From NCBI RefSeq assembly GCF_023065955.2, contig NW_026622985.1, forward strand, positions 71,599,931-71,663,930: DNA of 64,000 nt. Direction: 5' to 3'. Shown one piece after another: positions 1 to 10,122 of this stretch. Each line of letters begins with the position of its first letter. The stretch's first letter is position 1. Source of the DNA: Ursus arctos (lineage: Eukaryota > Chordata > Mammalia > Carnivora > Ursidae). The position numbers and the translations under genes are program-made. The notes under the pieces were generated by a model, which saw only the letters and a program-made list of their open reading frames with translations, made no database searches and was not told where the DNA came from.

Positions 1-390
1 GTTGGCAAAAGCAGTAAATGTGCGTCTTCTGGATAATGCTGACACTAAAAGTCAAAAGAAGATTCCATCAACAGTGAATTTTGTAGCACCCCAGCAGAAA
101 AAATGGCTGGAAGGGTTCTACTCATTTTGGATCCAGTTACCTACACAGAAAGCTCACTTGATAATCCATTTTCTGAGCCTTCACCTTACTTGCTACAAAG
201 AAAAATATTGGACGATTTCATCCCTATACAGATATGAAAGTACAACTTTGAGTTGTTGCAATCACTGCCAGGGAGAGGTCGTTGTCCCTTAATATTCAGT
301 ATGTTGGAGGCATGCTGCAGGCACTTGCTTCTTACCCACAAGAGCCGAGTTCTTATAACGGTAGAAGTAATATCACTTTCTATTAAGTAA
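1..390 (+). other. Possible decayed coding fragment, unassigned
   Basis: No gene is recognised here. One frame is open from base 2 to 292 (96 codons, starting at a TTG). A second frame from an ATG at 103, with an A at -3 and G at +4, runs to a TAA at 388 with one internal TGA at 235. Its translation starts MAGRVLLILDP and contains SSLDNPFSEPSPYLLQRK, which looks less repetitive than the low-complexity ORFs nearby. This could be a retrocopy with one nonsense change, the edge of something cut by the window boundary, or chance. I could not match it to a family from memory. Confidence 0.15.
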
Positions 391-629
391 TATATATCCC
401 CAAAGATGTTTCATGCACTGGACCACAGATTACCTTTTCTTAATAACTATCTCAGGGTAAGAAAAGAATGAAACTGTGTGGATATGTTTAAAGTAGATGA
501 TGCTTCCCAGGCATTACATAATGTTTTTCCTGAAGGACTCTGAAAGAAAAAGAGTCTACCTTTATTTTAGGCCCTAAGGTACATCTTGCTATGTATTTAA
601 TACGAGCAGATTTAATTGTGGTATTCTAA

Positions 630-1050
630 GGCAGGGTGGGTCATATGTAGCCACACCCATTCAAGTTACTGTTGTCTATGGTTGGTTTTTGTTTGTTTGT
701 TTTTTTAAGATTTTATTTATTTATTTGTGTGTGTGAGAGAGAAAGTGAGCTAGCACAAACGGGGAGTGGCAGGCAGAGGGAGAAGCAGGCTCCTCGCCAA
801 GCAAGGAGCCGGATACAGCACTTCATCTCAGGACCTTGGGATTATGACCTGAGCCAAAGGCAGATGTTAACCTACTGAGCCCTTAACCTACTGAGCCCAG
901 GCATCCCTGTCTATGGTTGTTTTATTGTTTTTGTTTTTGCACTACAACAGTAGACCTGAATAGATGCAACAGGGCTTGTAAAGCCTAAAATATTTCCTAT
1001 CTAGCCCTTTCAGAGAAAGTTTTTTGGCCTCCACTCTAAAGGAATAAAAG
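630..1050 (+). mobile_element. hAT-Charlie-like DNA transposon remnant, split by a SINE
   Basis: The left part has GCCACACCCATTCAAG and TTGTCTATGGTTG. The right part has GTAAAGCCTAAAATATTT and TAGCCCTTTCAGAGAAAG. These follow, in order, a common mammalian hAT-type element whose consensus reads roughly CACGCCCATTC, TTGTCTATGGCTGCTTT, GCAAAGCCTAAAATATTTAC. The SINE at 685-907 sits inside its TTGTCTATGGTTG segment. The exact subfamily is not certain. Confidence 0.55.
685..907 (-). mobile_element. Carnivore tRNA-derived SINE (SINEC), minus strand
   Basis: The element reads in reverse: poly-T, AAGATTTTATTTATTTATTT, GA-rich body, then the tRNA-like head ending ...GGCATCCC. It is flanked by a 12-bp target-site duplication, TGTCTATGGTTG, at 673-684 and 908-919. 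Inside the head, a 16-bp block (TTAACCTACTGAGCCC) occurs twice in tandem at 868-899, a private duplication over the A-box region. Confidence 0.93.
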
Positions 1051-1654
1051 CTGGCAGGGGGACGGGAAGAGGGAGTGTTCCTTTTTTGGTGATTTTTGGG
1101 GCTATAAAAGAGGCTTATGGAAATACTATGGGTGAAGGGACTAATATTTTAAAACTAAATGCTATATGCTAGGAAAATTAATATTTTACAGCCACAATAG
1201 CAAGTGTTTCAGCAACACATATGTTGGTTTTGTGTGGGGAACTCCATAGTTTGAATGGCTGCAACTTGACATATATAAAAGAAACAGATTCTATTGAGCT
1301 CATTTTGACAAATGCAACACAGTAGGGATATCCAATTTAATATAAAATATGGTGAAGAAAGGATTTTCTAGAACATTGTACAATCTCAAAATTGCAATCC
1401 ATCAATTAATTTATATTAATATATATTATTGTGTACTTATGATGGACCATCATAAAACATCCTTTTATAGACCTTTAAAAATATCCACAATATGTTAATA
1501 CCAAATTACACTATATTAGGTGGAGAATTGCCTATCAAAAGAGAAATCTTCTAAAGACAAATCTGGTTTTAAATAGCATTTTAATGTTAATGATTTTTTT
1601 GGTCTTATTCATCTGACTTATACTTTGAAATGGCAATAAATTTCTCCACATTCT
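1051..1654. other. Unassigned AT-rich non-coding sequence
   Basis: No ORF of note, repeat family or RNA gene recognised. It includes AT-rich stretches such as the run of TTAAT units near 1405-1430. Confidence 0.5.
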
Positions 1655-1945
1655 TTAAAAAAACTACAATGGGATATCATCTGACACCTGTTAGGATGGC
1701 TATTATCACAAAGATGAGAGATAACAAGTACTGGCAAAGGTGTGGAGAAAAGGGAACACTTGTACACTGTGGGAATGTAAATTGGTATAGCCATTCTGGG
1801 AAACAGTATGGAGGCTCCTCAAAAAGTTAAAAATAGAATTACCAGATGATCTAGCCCATTCCACTCTGGGTATTTATCCAAAGGAAATGAAATCACTGTT
1901 TTGAAAAGATATCTGCATCGCCTGTTCATTGCAGCATTATTTACC
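1655..1945 (+). mobile_element. Old L1 ORF2 C-terminal fragment, plus strand
   Basis: Bases 1630-1830 translate in one frame with [20 protein letters not shown], then the CGEKGTLVHCG motif, characteristic of the L1 ORF2p C-terminal region. Downstream, the GGTATTTATCCAAAGGAAATG block matches the following L1 segment (GIYPKE). The frame then decays. It abuts an oppositely oriented L1 piece. Confidence 0.8.
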
Positions 1946-1949
1946 ATAT

Positions 1950-2245
1950 ATTTATAATACACACAGTATTTGTCTTTCTGTATCAGGCTTATTGCACTTA
2001 GCACAATGCCCTCCAGGTTCATCCATGTTGTCACAAATGGAAGGATTTCCTATTTTCTTATAGCAGAATACTATTTTATATATGAAATATCTATCTATCT
2101 ATACCTATCTATTTCTATAATCTCTATATAATTTTCTTGGTTATTTGTTGATGGACACTTAGGTTGTTTCCATAGCTTGGCTATCGTGAATAATAGGTTC
2201 CATAGGTTGGCTTATTTTTCTTGTTCATCTGTGGGTAAATATTAT
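1950..2245 (-). mobile_element. Old L1 ORF2 3' fragment, minus strand
   Basis: Read in reverse, this encodes the very end of L1 ORF2p: the 1819-2034 minus-strand ORF has MTTWMNLEGIVLSAISLIQKDKY, matching the L1 [22 protein letters not shown] block. The rest (2035-2245) matches the TMEYYSAI and STDEWI region. It covers L1 sequence just 3' of that in the adjoining plus-strand fragment. A short CTAT-rich microsatellite lies at 2092-2115. Confidence 0.75.
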
Positions 2246-2249
2246 TGAT

Positions 2250-3256
2250 TTTTCTTTCCTTGGGGATTTTATAATATTATGCTTTTATAATTTGTGAATT
2301 TGCTTTTAAATACTGTTAATATTCGAATAATTGAATAGAGCTTCTACTCAGAAACTTGAGAATATAGTGAAAAGTTTGTTGCCAATGCCTATGTTTCCAA
2401 GTATTTGTATTCATAACATACATGGAGACTTTATTTTATCCTAAGCCAAGCACCATAAGGGATCCTGACGAGCAGTGTGCTGGGTTACTTACTGTTTGTA
2501 AACAAATAAAAAATATGCCATAAGGCTATCTTTTATTGTTTATGCTTCACCCTAGATAAAATGATTTGATGCCCTTGTGAAATGATAATGTGGGATCAGC
2601 CATTATTCAGCATTTTAAATGTCAGGGCCTTGCTCAATTATAAAAGAGTAGGATCTGATTTGATGATTTAACACTACATTTTTGTTCATTTCTTAAATGA
2701 CAGTCTCCTGGATTCTTTTTAGGGCATTTTTACAATAAAGATTTAAAAAGTATGTCTCAAATATGCTGATTCTCACATTTGTAATGGTCTAATAAAAGTC
2801 CTGATCTGGTGAGACTGCATCACAACATGTCTCAGAGATTAAAGGAGCAGCTTCTATTTTAAGTGTTGTCCGTAAAACATACAGACATTGGGCTTTTTCC
2901 AAAAGGTCAGTAGATAGCAGTGAGCACATCTTCTAAAACATTTTCATGTGTTCAGACCTACCAACTGGTTCAGGAGTGTTATCCACTGCCCTACTTAAGA
3001 ATCAAGGTTGTGGTATGAAGAGTCTATAAAACGAGTGAGTACACACACTGAAGACCATGTTTTTCAAAGAACATTACTATTAAGAGATGCTAGTATACAC
3101 CCGCTATAAAAATAAGCTGCAGATGGATGTTTCAGGAAGTCTGCATACCCTATTTTTTACTGCTCCTTATGCAAATTTTATTTCAGTAACACTTTTTATA
3201 AATGAGAAATTAGTAAATTCTACTTTGATTTTTGATGAAATTTGTACTTTTAGCGT
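2250..3256. other. Unassigned AT-rich non-coding sequence
   Basis: About 1 kb with no recognisable gene or repeat. The small ORF at 3087-3272 runs into the Tigger end and has no family features. Confidence 0.5.
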
Positions 3257-3577
3257 TACAGTTGACCCTTGAACAATGTGGGGGTTAGGGGCCCCAACCC
3301 CTGAGCAATCAAAAATAGCCCATAACTTTTGGCTCCCACAAAACTTAACTACTAAGAGCCTACCATTGACTGGAAGCCTTACCAGTAACAAGGACAGTTG
3401 ATAAACACATATTTTGTATGTTATACATATTATATACTCTATTCTTACAATAAGGTAAGCTAGAGAAAAGAAAATGTTATTAAGAAAATCATAAGGATGG
3501 AAATATAACATCTATAGCACTATACTATAAGAAAATCCACATACAGGCAGTGCACCCTGGGGTCACATGGATCTGTC

Positions 3578-3605
3578 TGTTGCTTCAGCAGTGTTTGGAC
3601 GGGAC
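3578..3605 (+). promoter_or_regulatory. Fossil iron-responsive element in the FTL retrocopy
   Basis: The segment TTGCTTCAG-CAGTGT-TTGGACGG keeps the canonical IRE design: a CAGTGT apical loop, a five-pair upper stem (TTCAG against TTGGA, with G-U pairs allowed) and the unpaired C in TGC. In FTL mRNA this binds IRP1/IRP2 and represses translation at low iron. Here it lies in a pseudogene and would matter only if the locus were transcribed. Confidence 0.75.
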
Positions 3606-4203
3606 CAACCCAGGTACACCCCTTCTTCCAGCCTCTAAAGCCCTTCCAATCTGTTTTCCCATGGCAACCTTCAAAACTATCTTCTCAGCCATCCTCTACT
3701 TCTGGTAACAGCTAACACCGTTTTTTGAGCTTAGCTCCTATTGCCAATCAGTTACCGGCTCCCAGATTCCTCAGATTTATTTCACTGAGGTGGAGCCGAT
3801 GACAACCACCTGGTCATGCATCTCTGGGTCCTCTACACTTACCTCTTTCTGGGCTTCTATATTGCTCAGGACATTGTGGCATTGGAAGGCATGGGCTACT
3901 TCTTTCCTGAGTTGCCCGAAGAGAATTGAGAGGGCTTCCAGTGTCTTGAATATGCAAAATGAGTGTGGTGGCCACGGTCTCTTCCAGGACCTGCGGAAGT
4001 TACACCAAAATGAATAGGATAAAACCCTGGAGCCATGCGGACTGCCATAGTCCTGGGGAAGAACCGGAACCAGGCTCTTTTAGATCTGCATATCCTAGGT
4101 TGTGCCTGCACAGACCTCCATCTCTGTGGCTTCCTGGCAAGCCACGTCCTAGATGAGGAGGTGAAACTCATCAAGAAGATGATGACCACCTGACTAACCT
4201 CTT

Positions 4204-4230
4204 CAGGCTGGCTGGCTGGCTGGCTGGCTC
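4204..4230 (+). repeat. GGCT tetranucleotide expansion in the FTL retrocopy
   Basis: CAGGCTGGCTGGCTGGCTGGCTGG is a short tandem GGCT array. In FTL this place encodes a Gly/Leu-rich stretch with AGGCTGGGTGGCC-like sequence, so the array probably grew by slippage after pseudogenisation. Confidence 0.8.
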
Positions 4231-4518
4231 CTAAGGTGGGCAAGTATCTCTTCAAAAGGCTCAGCCTCAAGCTTGACTAGGAGCCTCTGGACCCCCACAG
4301 CCCTTGGGGATTTCCTGTGGCATCCCCCTGCTGTCAGGGCTTCTCCCTGAGCCTCTCCCTGCAGCTACAAAGCAGCTTTTCAACCACCTTGGAGCCCTCT
4401 CCTAAGCCATGGACCAAATAGAAACAACAGAGCTTTTTGCAGTCCCTTTCCAAAATCTGTGTATAAGTGGACCCACATAGTTCAACCCGTGTTGTTCAGG
4501 GTCAACTGTATAGGTATA

Positions 4519-4734
4519 GGGGCACCTGGGTGGCTCAGTCAGTTAAGCATCTTCCTTCAGCTGAGATCATGATCCCAGGGCCCTGGGATCAAGCCCCGAG
4601 TTGGGCTCCCTGCTCGGCAAGAGAGCCTGCTTCTCCCTCTCCCTCTGCTGCTCCCTCTGCCTCTCCCTCTGCTGCTCTCCCCGCTTATGCATTTTCTCTC
4701 TCTCTGTCAGATAAATAAATAAAATATTTAAAAA
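4519..4734 (+). mobile_element. SINEC, plus strand, at the Tigger right edge
   Basis: Head GGGGCACCTGGGTGGCTCAG, body with GATCATGATCCCAGGGCCCTGGGATCAAG split by small changes, CTCCCTCTGCTGCTCCC runs, then AAATAAATAAAATATTTAAAAAA. A 15-bp target-site duplication, AACTGTATAGGTATA, flanks it at 4504-4518 and 4735-4749. The duplicated target includes the last bases of the Tigger inverted repeat and its TA site, so the SINE is younger than the transposon. Confidence 0.95.
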
Positions 4735-4749
4735 AACTGTATAGGTATA

Positions 4750-5915
4750 AAATTCTTTTTTTCTGAAAAGTAACACCTGTAATCAACAAAACACCTATTT
4801 TTAATAAAACAGTATTTACTGGACTACTTAAAGATTGTTTTCAAAGAGCAATTCTCCAGCAAACTCCAAATAAAATACATTGGCTGAATATTAAGAATTT
4901 AAATGTGAGGATGCTTTGCTCCTACAAAAGTATATCGAAGAGATAACATTTTGATTTTTTTCTATTTTACAGTTTAAAATTATTCTAATTACACTACTTT
5001 TAAAGGTATTTTAATCACAAGTGCTGGGGATCATATAGCTTGGGAACGTATTTTCTGATGGTTAAGATGTAAGGATTTGTTTGCATTATACTTTCCGAGA
5101 CTTTGTATTTACTTGTAATCATCCAGAATAAAATTGAGGAAAAATACATTGTCTTTCAAATAGATGTGATGAGATATTTCTACACATCATGTTATGGCCT
5201 TCCCCAAACCCATTATAGAAAAGGAATATATATACTCCATAATAGGAAGGAGTCAAAAGAATATTACTATGCCAGTTATTAATCTGTTGACTCTCAGCTC
5301 TAAATCCACTCTTCTTTACTCTGATTTGTGATATTGGAGATGGGCCCTGTAATCATTCCTATGTTTCTGGCTTGGACAATATTAGGTTTTGCCAACAGTA
5401 GTGGAGAGACTCTGCAAGGCTAGAACAGGAAGAAGGACACTCCTTCCTTCTTTCAGCGTGCTCTTTTCTGGGAGGCAGGCTGTGTTTTAGTGTGATATGT
5501 GTATGTGAGTTGTGGGCGTGAGCTTGTGCATGGCCAGTAATATCAACTCAGTGGCTCTCACAGTTAAGCTTCATCTTTGTCCTTGGCAAGTTTATTCTCT
5601 ATTAAAGAGCTGCATGTTTCCACGACAGCCATGTCCTCTATTCATATATCTGAATCATGGGCTTGGGTATCCACTCTGTCCTAAATTCTTTCCTTAATTA
5701 TTTTCCTACAAGGTAGCTGTGTCCTATACCTCTTAGAGTCCTTGTTTGCTCCTTTTATTAGTTAACAATTCTTTATATTAATCTTTGCTGTTCAAATATC
5801 AGGTGTGGTTTTTGTTTCCTGACTGAACGCTGACTCATATAATCATGTTAAATAATATATATAATATAAAAAGCCTGTAGCTGGAATGCTATGAAGTTAT
5901 GTTGTGATACGCAGT
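4750..5915. other. Mostly unassigned non-coding sequence
   Basis: No gene seen. The part at about 5330-5845 ends in TTTGTTTCCTGACTGAACGCTGACTCAT, a tail type shared by some ancient mammalian interspersed repeats, but I cannot name the family. Confidence 0.35.
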
Positions 5916-6332
5916 TTAGTTTAAGGGACTTGTAAGGGATAATTTGAAAAGTGAATAATAGGACCTTTTGAAGTCAGAGAAATGAGAAAGAAAATGTGTC
6001 TGAAACTGTTGGTTACAGATATTGGAATGATCAGACAGAGAAGTTAAAATAACTATGATTAATATTTTAAATATTCTAATGGCAAAAATAAACAATATGC
6101 AATATAGCATGGCTAATGTAAACAGAGAAATGGAAACTTAAATCATCAAAGAGAAATGATAGAAAAAAATGGAGTAACAAAAGTAAAGAATGCAACACAG
6201 CCGAGGACAGATCAGTGATGTTGAAGATAAGTGAATAAAAACTTCCCACATGAAGTGAAAATTATAATAATAATAAATAGTAATAATAATAAAGAATGAA
6301 AGGAACAGAACATCCAAGAACTGTGGGACAAG

Positions 6333-6446
6333 ATCCAAATATGTAATATATGTATATATATTATATATACACACACACCCCCCCACACACACATATACAC
6401 ACACATACACACACACACACACATATATATACATATATATATTTAT
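6333..6446. repeat. Compound AT/CA microsatellite
   Basis: TATATA units lead into CACACACACCCCCCCACACACACATATACACACA and back into TATATA. This alternating purine-pyrimidine tract explains the small minus-strand ORFs rich in Val, Cys and Tyr. Confidence 0.9.
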
Positions 6447-7035
6447 AGAACTATATAAATTGGAAGACAAGAATGAGAAGAAAGAGACTGGACAGAAGAA
6501 ATATTTGAACTAATAATGGCCAATAACCTTCAGAAATTAATGACAGACACCAGATCACAGATACAAGTAGTTCAGAAAACAAAACAGGATTTAAAAAAGA
6601 AACATAGGCACATAATCTTCAAATGGCAGAAAAATAAAGATGTCTAAAGAGATAATCTTGAAGAAAGTCAGGGAGTGGAAAGATAATAATTCATCATCAG
6701 ACTTTTCATCAGACTCCATGAAATCAAGGAGTCCAGTGAAATCTTTAAAATGTTGAAAGAAAAAGCTACTAAATTAGAATTCTATATCTGGAAAAATTAT
6801 CCTTCATAAGTGAAGGACGATGATTTTTCAGAGAAAACAAAAGCCTAGGGGATTTGTTGTCAGCAGACCTGCTTTAAAAAAGGTATTAGAACTGATAATA
6901 TCAGCTATTGGTGAACATATAGAATAATGGTAACTTTCATTCATTACTGGTGGAAGTGCAAAATGGTACACCCATTTTGGAAGACAGTTTAGCAGTTTCT
7001 TACAAAGCTAAATGTAATTTTACTAAATTATCTAG

Positions 7036-7286
7036 CAAAGCCCTCAGTTTGTTTCCCAGAGTCCATAGTCTCTCATGGTTCATTCCCCCTTCTGTTAACA
7101 AACTGAGGGCTTCAGAGGGGAGGGGGGTGGGGGAATGGGATAGGCTGGTGATGGGTAGTAAGGAGGGCACGTACTGCATGGTGCACTGGGTGTTATACGC
7201 AAATAATGAATCATGGAACTTTACATAAAAAACTAGGGATTTACCGTATGGTGACTAACAATATAATAAAAATTATTGTAATAAAA
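7036..7286 (+). mobile_element. Young L1 3' UTR insertion with 5' inversion
   Basis: The 3' portion from about 7098 reads in plus orientation: AACAAACTGAGGGCTTCAGAG, a G-rich tract, GCATGGTGCACTGGGTGTTA, GTATGGTGACTAACAATATAATAAAA. The first about 60 bp are the adjacent L1 segment in reverse (CCCTCAGTTTGTTTCCCAGAGTCCATAG...). That is the layout expected of twin priming. An 11-bp target-site duplication, AAATTATCTAG, flanks the insert at 7025-7035 and 7287-7297. Confidence 0.93.
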
Positions 7287-8837
7287 AAATTATCTAGGGA
7301 AGGCACTTTTAGATATTTACCCACCTGATTTGAAAACTGGTGTCATCACAAAACTCTGCATGTGTGGCTTTATCCGTGATTACCAAAAGTTTAATACAAT
7401 CAACATGTCTTTCAACGGACAGAGAAACTGTGGTACACCTATAAAATGGAATACTTCTTTAGCAATAACATGGAATTAACTATCAAGTTACCCCAGAACA
7501 TGGATGAATCCTAAATGCATATTGCTAAGTGAAAGAAGCCTGTATGATAAGACTTCATACTTTATTATCCTATTTATATGACATCCTGGAAAAGTGAAAC
7601 TATGGAGTAGATAGCTCAGTGGTTTCAGGGAGTTAGGAAAAGCGGAGGGTTGAATAGATAAGCATAGGGGATTTAGAGGTGGGACAACTTTATATGATAC
7701 TGGTTACATGGCACTATACATTTGTAAAAACCCATAGAACCTTAGACCACAAAGAATGAACCTCAGTTATATGCAAGTAATAAAAAAATCAGTTAGGAGA
7801 TTGGGGGACCCCAGGAGGAATGCAGACTGTGATAAAATAATCCATATTATAATATGTGATATAACCTTATTGAAGGGGATGGAAGAAGAAAGGTGCCAAC
7901 ATAAATACCTCTGGAAATGAGTGGGGACTGTAAGCTTAGGAACTGTACATAATCACTGTGCTCTATCTGGTAATATTGATTGCCATGAGGTTATGGGTTA
8001 ACAACTCTGAAGTTACTATACAGGATTGAGGGATTGAACAAATAAGTAAATGGATGGCTCATGATGACAGGGAGGTTTCTCACGGTTGTAGTGGGAGGTC
8101 ACAGACAAACAAGGGGTGAGGGAGAGTCTAGATTGAACTATGTGGTACTGGATTAAAATCATAAATTTCAGTGTGAATTCATGTTTACCTTTAATATAGA
8201 TATAGATGGATGTCGATATGCATATGTGTACAAACAGGTTAGGATACACACATATGTGTCTCAGCTCTGTCAGTTGAGAGACTGAAGGCAATGACTCCCT
8301 TATAGCAACAAGTACACCTAGCACTTAGGTCTTGATACTTAATATTATACACTAAAGAAAGGAACAAGGGCACTTTGGGGAAATGGTTTTGAGGTTTAAG
8401 GCAAAAATACACAAGATGAGCGTGGAGCATCTTATAGTGTCAGAAAGAAAGTGTTAAAATCAAAACAAAACAAAATGATAGGGTATGTCAAAGGGATATA
8501 TGAGCCAACAGGAAAAGTCCCACTGGAAAATCTGGAACAATTTTAATCAAGAGCTTCTTGTGTCAGAAAGTAAGGAAGTGCTTTAAAAAAAAAATGATAC
8601 AGGTATGTCAAAGGGACACAAGAGTTGACTGAAAAGCTCCCAGTGCCAAAGCTAGAAAAACTGAGCAACAAAACAAATAACATACTATTGGGTTATAACC
8701 CAAAGTATAAAATATTCATGCATCCATACAGATATAAATAAATTATTGAATAAAAAAACGAGGAATGAACATATGGGGAGAATAGAGAAATCTCACTTGC
8801 AGAAGAATTCCAAATAGTTTATATAGGTCTCACCCCT

Positions 8838-9184
8838 TGTCTTAGTTTTTGGGATGCTATAACACAATGCCACAAACTGGGTGTCTTTTAAATAACAGAA
8901 ATTTATTTCTCGTGATTCTGGAGCCTAGAAATCTAAGATGAACCTGCCAGCACCTTTCAGTGAGGATCTTTTCTGGGTTGTAGACTTCGCCTTTTAACCT
9001 CACACAGTAGAGGGGGCTCTTGAGCTCTGTGTTGTCTCAAGAGCACTAATCCCATTCATGAGGTTTCCACCCTCATGATCTAAGAGGCACTTCCCAAAGG
9101 CACGCCCTACATGTATCATCACTTTTGGGGGTTAGGATTTCAACATATGAATTTGGGGGGGACATAAACATTTAGACTATAGCA
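8838..9184 (-). mobile_element. MLT1-type (ERVL-MaLR) solo LTR, minus strand
   Basis: The start CTATAACACAATGCCACAAACTGGGTG, the mid AACAGAAATTTATTTCTCG and CTCATGATCTAAGAGGC, and the end GGATTTCAACATATGAATTTGGGGGGG are the reverse complement of the MaLR LTR consensus. The boundaries read TG...CA. No internal retroviral region is attached. A 5-bp target duplication is not obvious. Confidence 0.85.
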
Positions 9185-9815
9185 CTCTGCAAATCCTCAC
9201 CTCTTATATGTGGAGTACACAGTGACGTTTTTGTAATGAGTACAGTATGAAAATGGAAAAACAAAGAGTAACTTTACAGCAGAGAAAACTGATAAACATT
9301 ATGACAAAGTTAACATAATAAATAATAAGTGATCTTAGTAGCATGTACCTTTGATACAATGTGATGAGAATAGCACTTTACCTCTGTAGTCTTCTTTCCA
9401 ACTTTCATAACTCCTGTACAGTCATGAGGAAGACGTTAGGCAAATCCAAATGGAAGAATATTCTACAAAAGCCTGACTTGTACTTGAAATTCTTAAGGTC
9501 ATCAAAAACAAGGACAGTCTGAAAAGTGTCAGAGCCAAGATGAAGCTAAGGAGATGTGACAATGAATATGTTATCCTGGTTGAAATCCTGGAACAGAAGA
9601 ACATTGGGTAAAAAATAAGGAGCTCTGGAAGTACTGACTTCATGCGTCAATAATGTATTAATATTAGATTATTAGTTGTGAAAACATACCATAGTAATGT
9701 TGACAATATGGGAAAACAGGGTATGGGGGATTGGAGAACCTTGAAATATTCTTTCAACCCCTCCATAAATCCAAAACTTTTCAGAAATTAGAAGTTTATT
9801 TAAAAATTCAATTTG

Positions 9816-10106
9816 CAGCCCAATAGCCTAAGGTTCTAATTAAACAGCAAAATTCTAGATTGACCATCTATTATAAATCTTACATTACTAATTATTTTAA
9901 TTAATGATAATGTTTTGGGGTCAGATTTAACTAAAGGACATTAATGATAGAGAGTCAGAATGCCTTTTTGTAACATTTAGCAGGGCAAAGGATTTTACTG
10001 GCATTCAGAAGACAGGTGTGCACATCTACTGCCAATTTGAAGAATAAATTAGATTCTAACTGGTAAGATTGCTATGTAGGTAAGAATATCAGCAAAACAG
10101 GTCAAA
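9816..10106. other. Unassigned sequence holding copy A of a 41-bp duplication
   Basis: No gene seen. Bases 10002-10042 recur with about four differences at 11012-11052 on the same strand. Confidence 0.5.
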
Positions 10107-10122
10107 CCTCACTTTACTTTTA

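Larger units (their letters stand above)
3547..4451 (+). pseudogene. FTL: Ferritin light chain (FTL) processed pseudogene
   Basis: This is a decayed, intronless copy of the ferritin light subunit mRNA. FTL normally builds the cytosolic iron-storage shell. The 5' UTR is recognisable, including the iron-responsive element at about 3578-3605. The coding part spans about 3757-4280, beginning GGCTCCCAGATTCCTCAGAT where FTL has its start and second codons; the ATG is lost. Landmarks follow in gene order: ACTGAGGTGGAG, CTCTGGGCTTCTAT, TTCCAGGACCTGCGGAAG, AGATGAGGAGGTGAAACTCATCAAGAAGATG, a TAG stop at 4278, then the 3' UTR. Frameshifts and stops break it. The polyadenylation AATAAA is altered to AACAAC-like sequence. 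A diverged duplication, AAAATCCACATACAG (3532-3546) and AAAATCTGTGTATAAG (4452-4467), fits an L1-mediated insertion inside the Tigger element. I am confident of the parent gene; the copy cannot make ferritin. Confidence 0.92.
3259..4508. mobile_element. Tigger/MER2-type DNA transposon, interrupted
   Basis: The left terminal inverted repeat is CAGTTGACCCTTGAACAA at 3259 onward. The right one, ending AGGGTCAACTG at 4508, is its reverse complement with few differences. Both ends are flanked by the TA dinucleotide (3257-3258 and 4509-4510) expected of Tc1/mariner-class insertion. The interior has TTTTGTATGTTATACATATT and AAAATGTTATTAAGAAAATC, familiar from non-autonomous Tigger copies. Without the insert the element would be only about 345 bp, a short deletion derivative with no transposase. 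A ferritin light chain retrocopy occupies 3547-4451. Confidence 0.9.
5930..9815 (+). mobile_element. Decayed L1M (L1ME/HAL1-like) element with nested insertions
   Basis: Segments follow L1 order on the plus strand. An ORF1-like region lies around 6490-6900 (TTTAAAATGTTGAAAGAAAAAG, AATTCTATATCTGG, CAGACCTGCTTTAAAAAAGG). An ORF2 C-terminal and 3' region lies at 7298-7640 (ACATGGATGAATCCTAAATGCA). The 3' UTR at 9185-9815 contains GATACAATGTGATGAGAATAGCAC and ATTTAAAAA near the end. A young inverted L1 fragment (7036-7286) and an MLT1 LTR (8838-9184) interrupt it. All reading frames are lost. The stretch 7640-8837 is less certain but fits the same element's 3' UTR. It may be two adjoining L1M pieces. 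Confidence 0.65.

Noticed and set aside
3790..4270. Three ORFs within the ferritin copy as a live ferritin gene
   Set aside because: The start codon is lost and the FTL frame is broken; the ORFs jump between frames or are antisense.
6138..6470. Cys/Val/Tyr repeat ORFs on the minus strand
   Set aside because: They are translations of the CA/TA microsatellite.
8838..9184. A provirus around the MLT1 LTRs (also 40565-40975)
   Set aside because: Each is a solitary LTR; no gag, pol or env-like sequence lies nearby and the two are 31 kb apart in opposite orientation.
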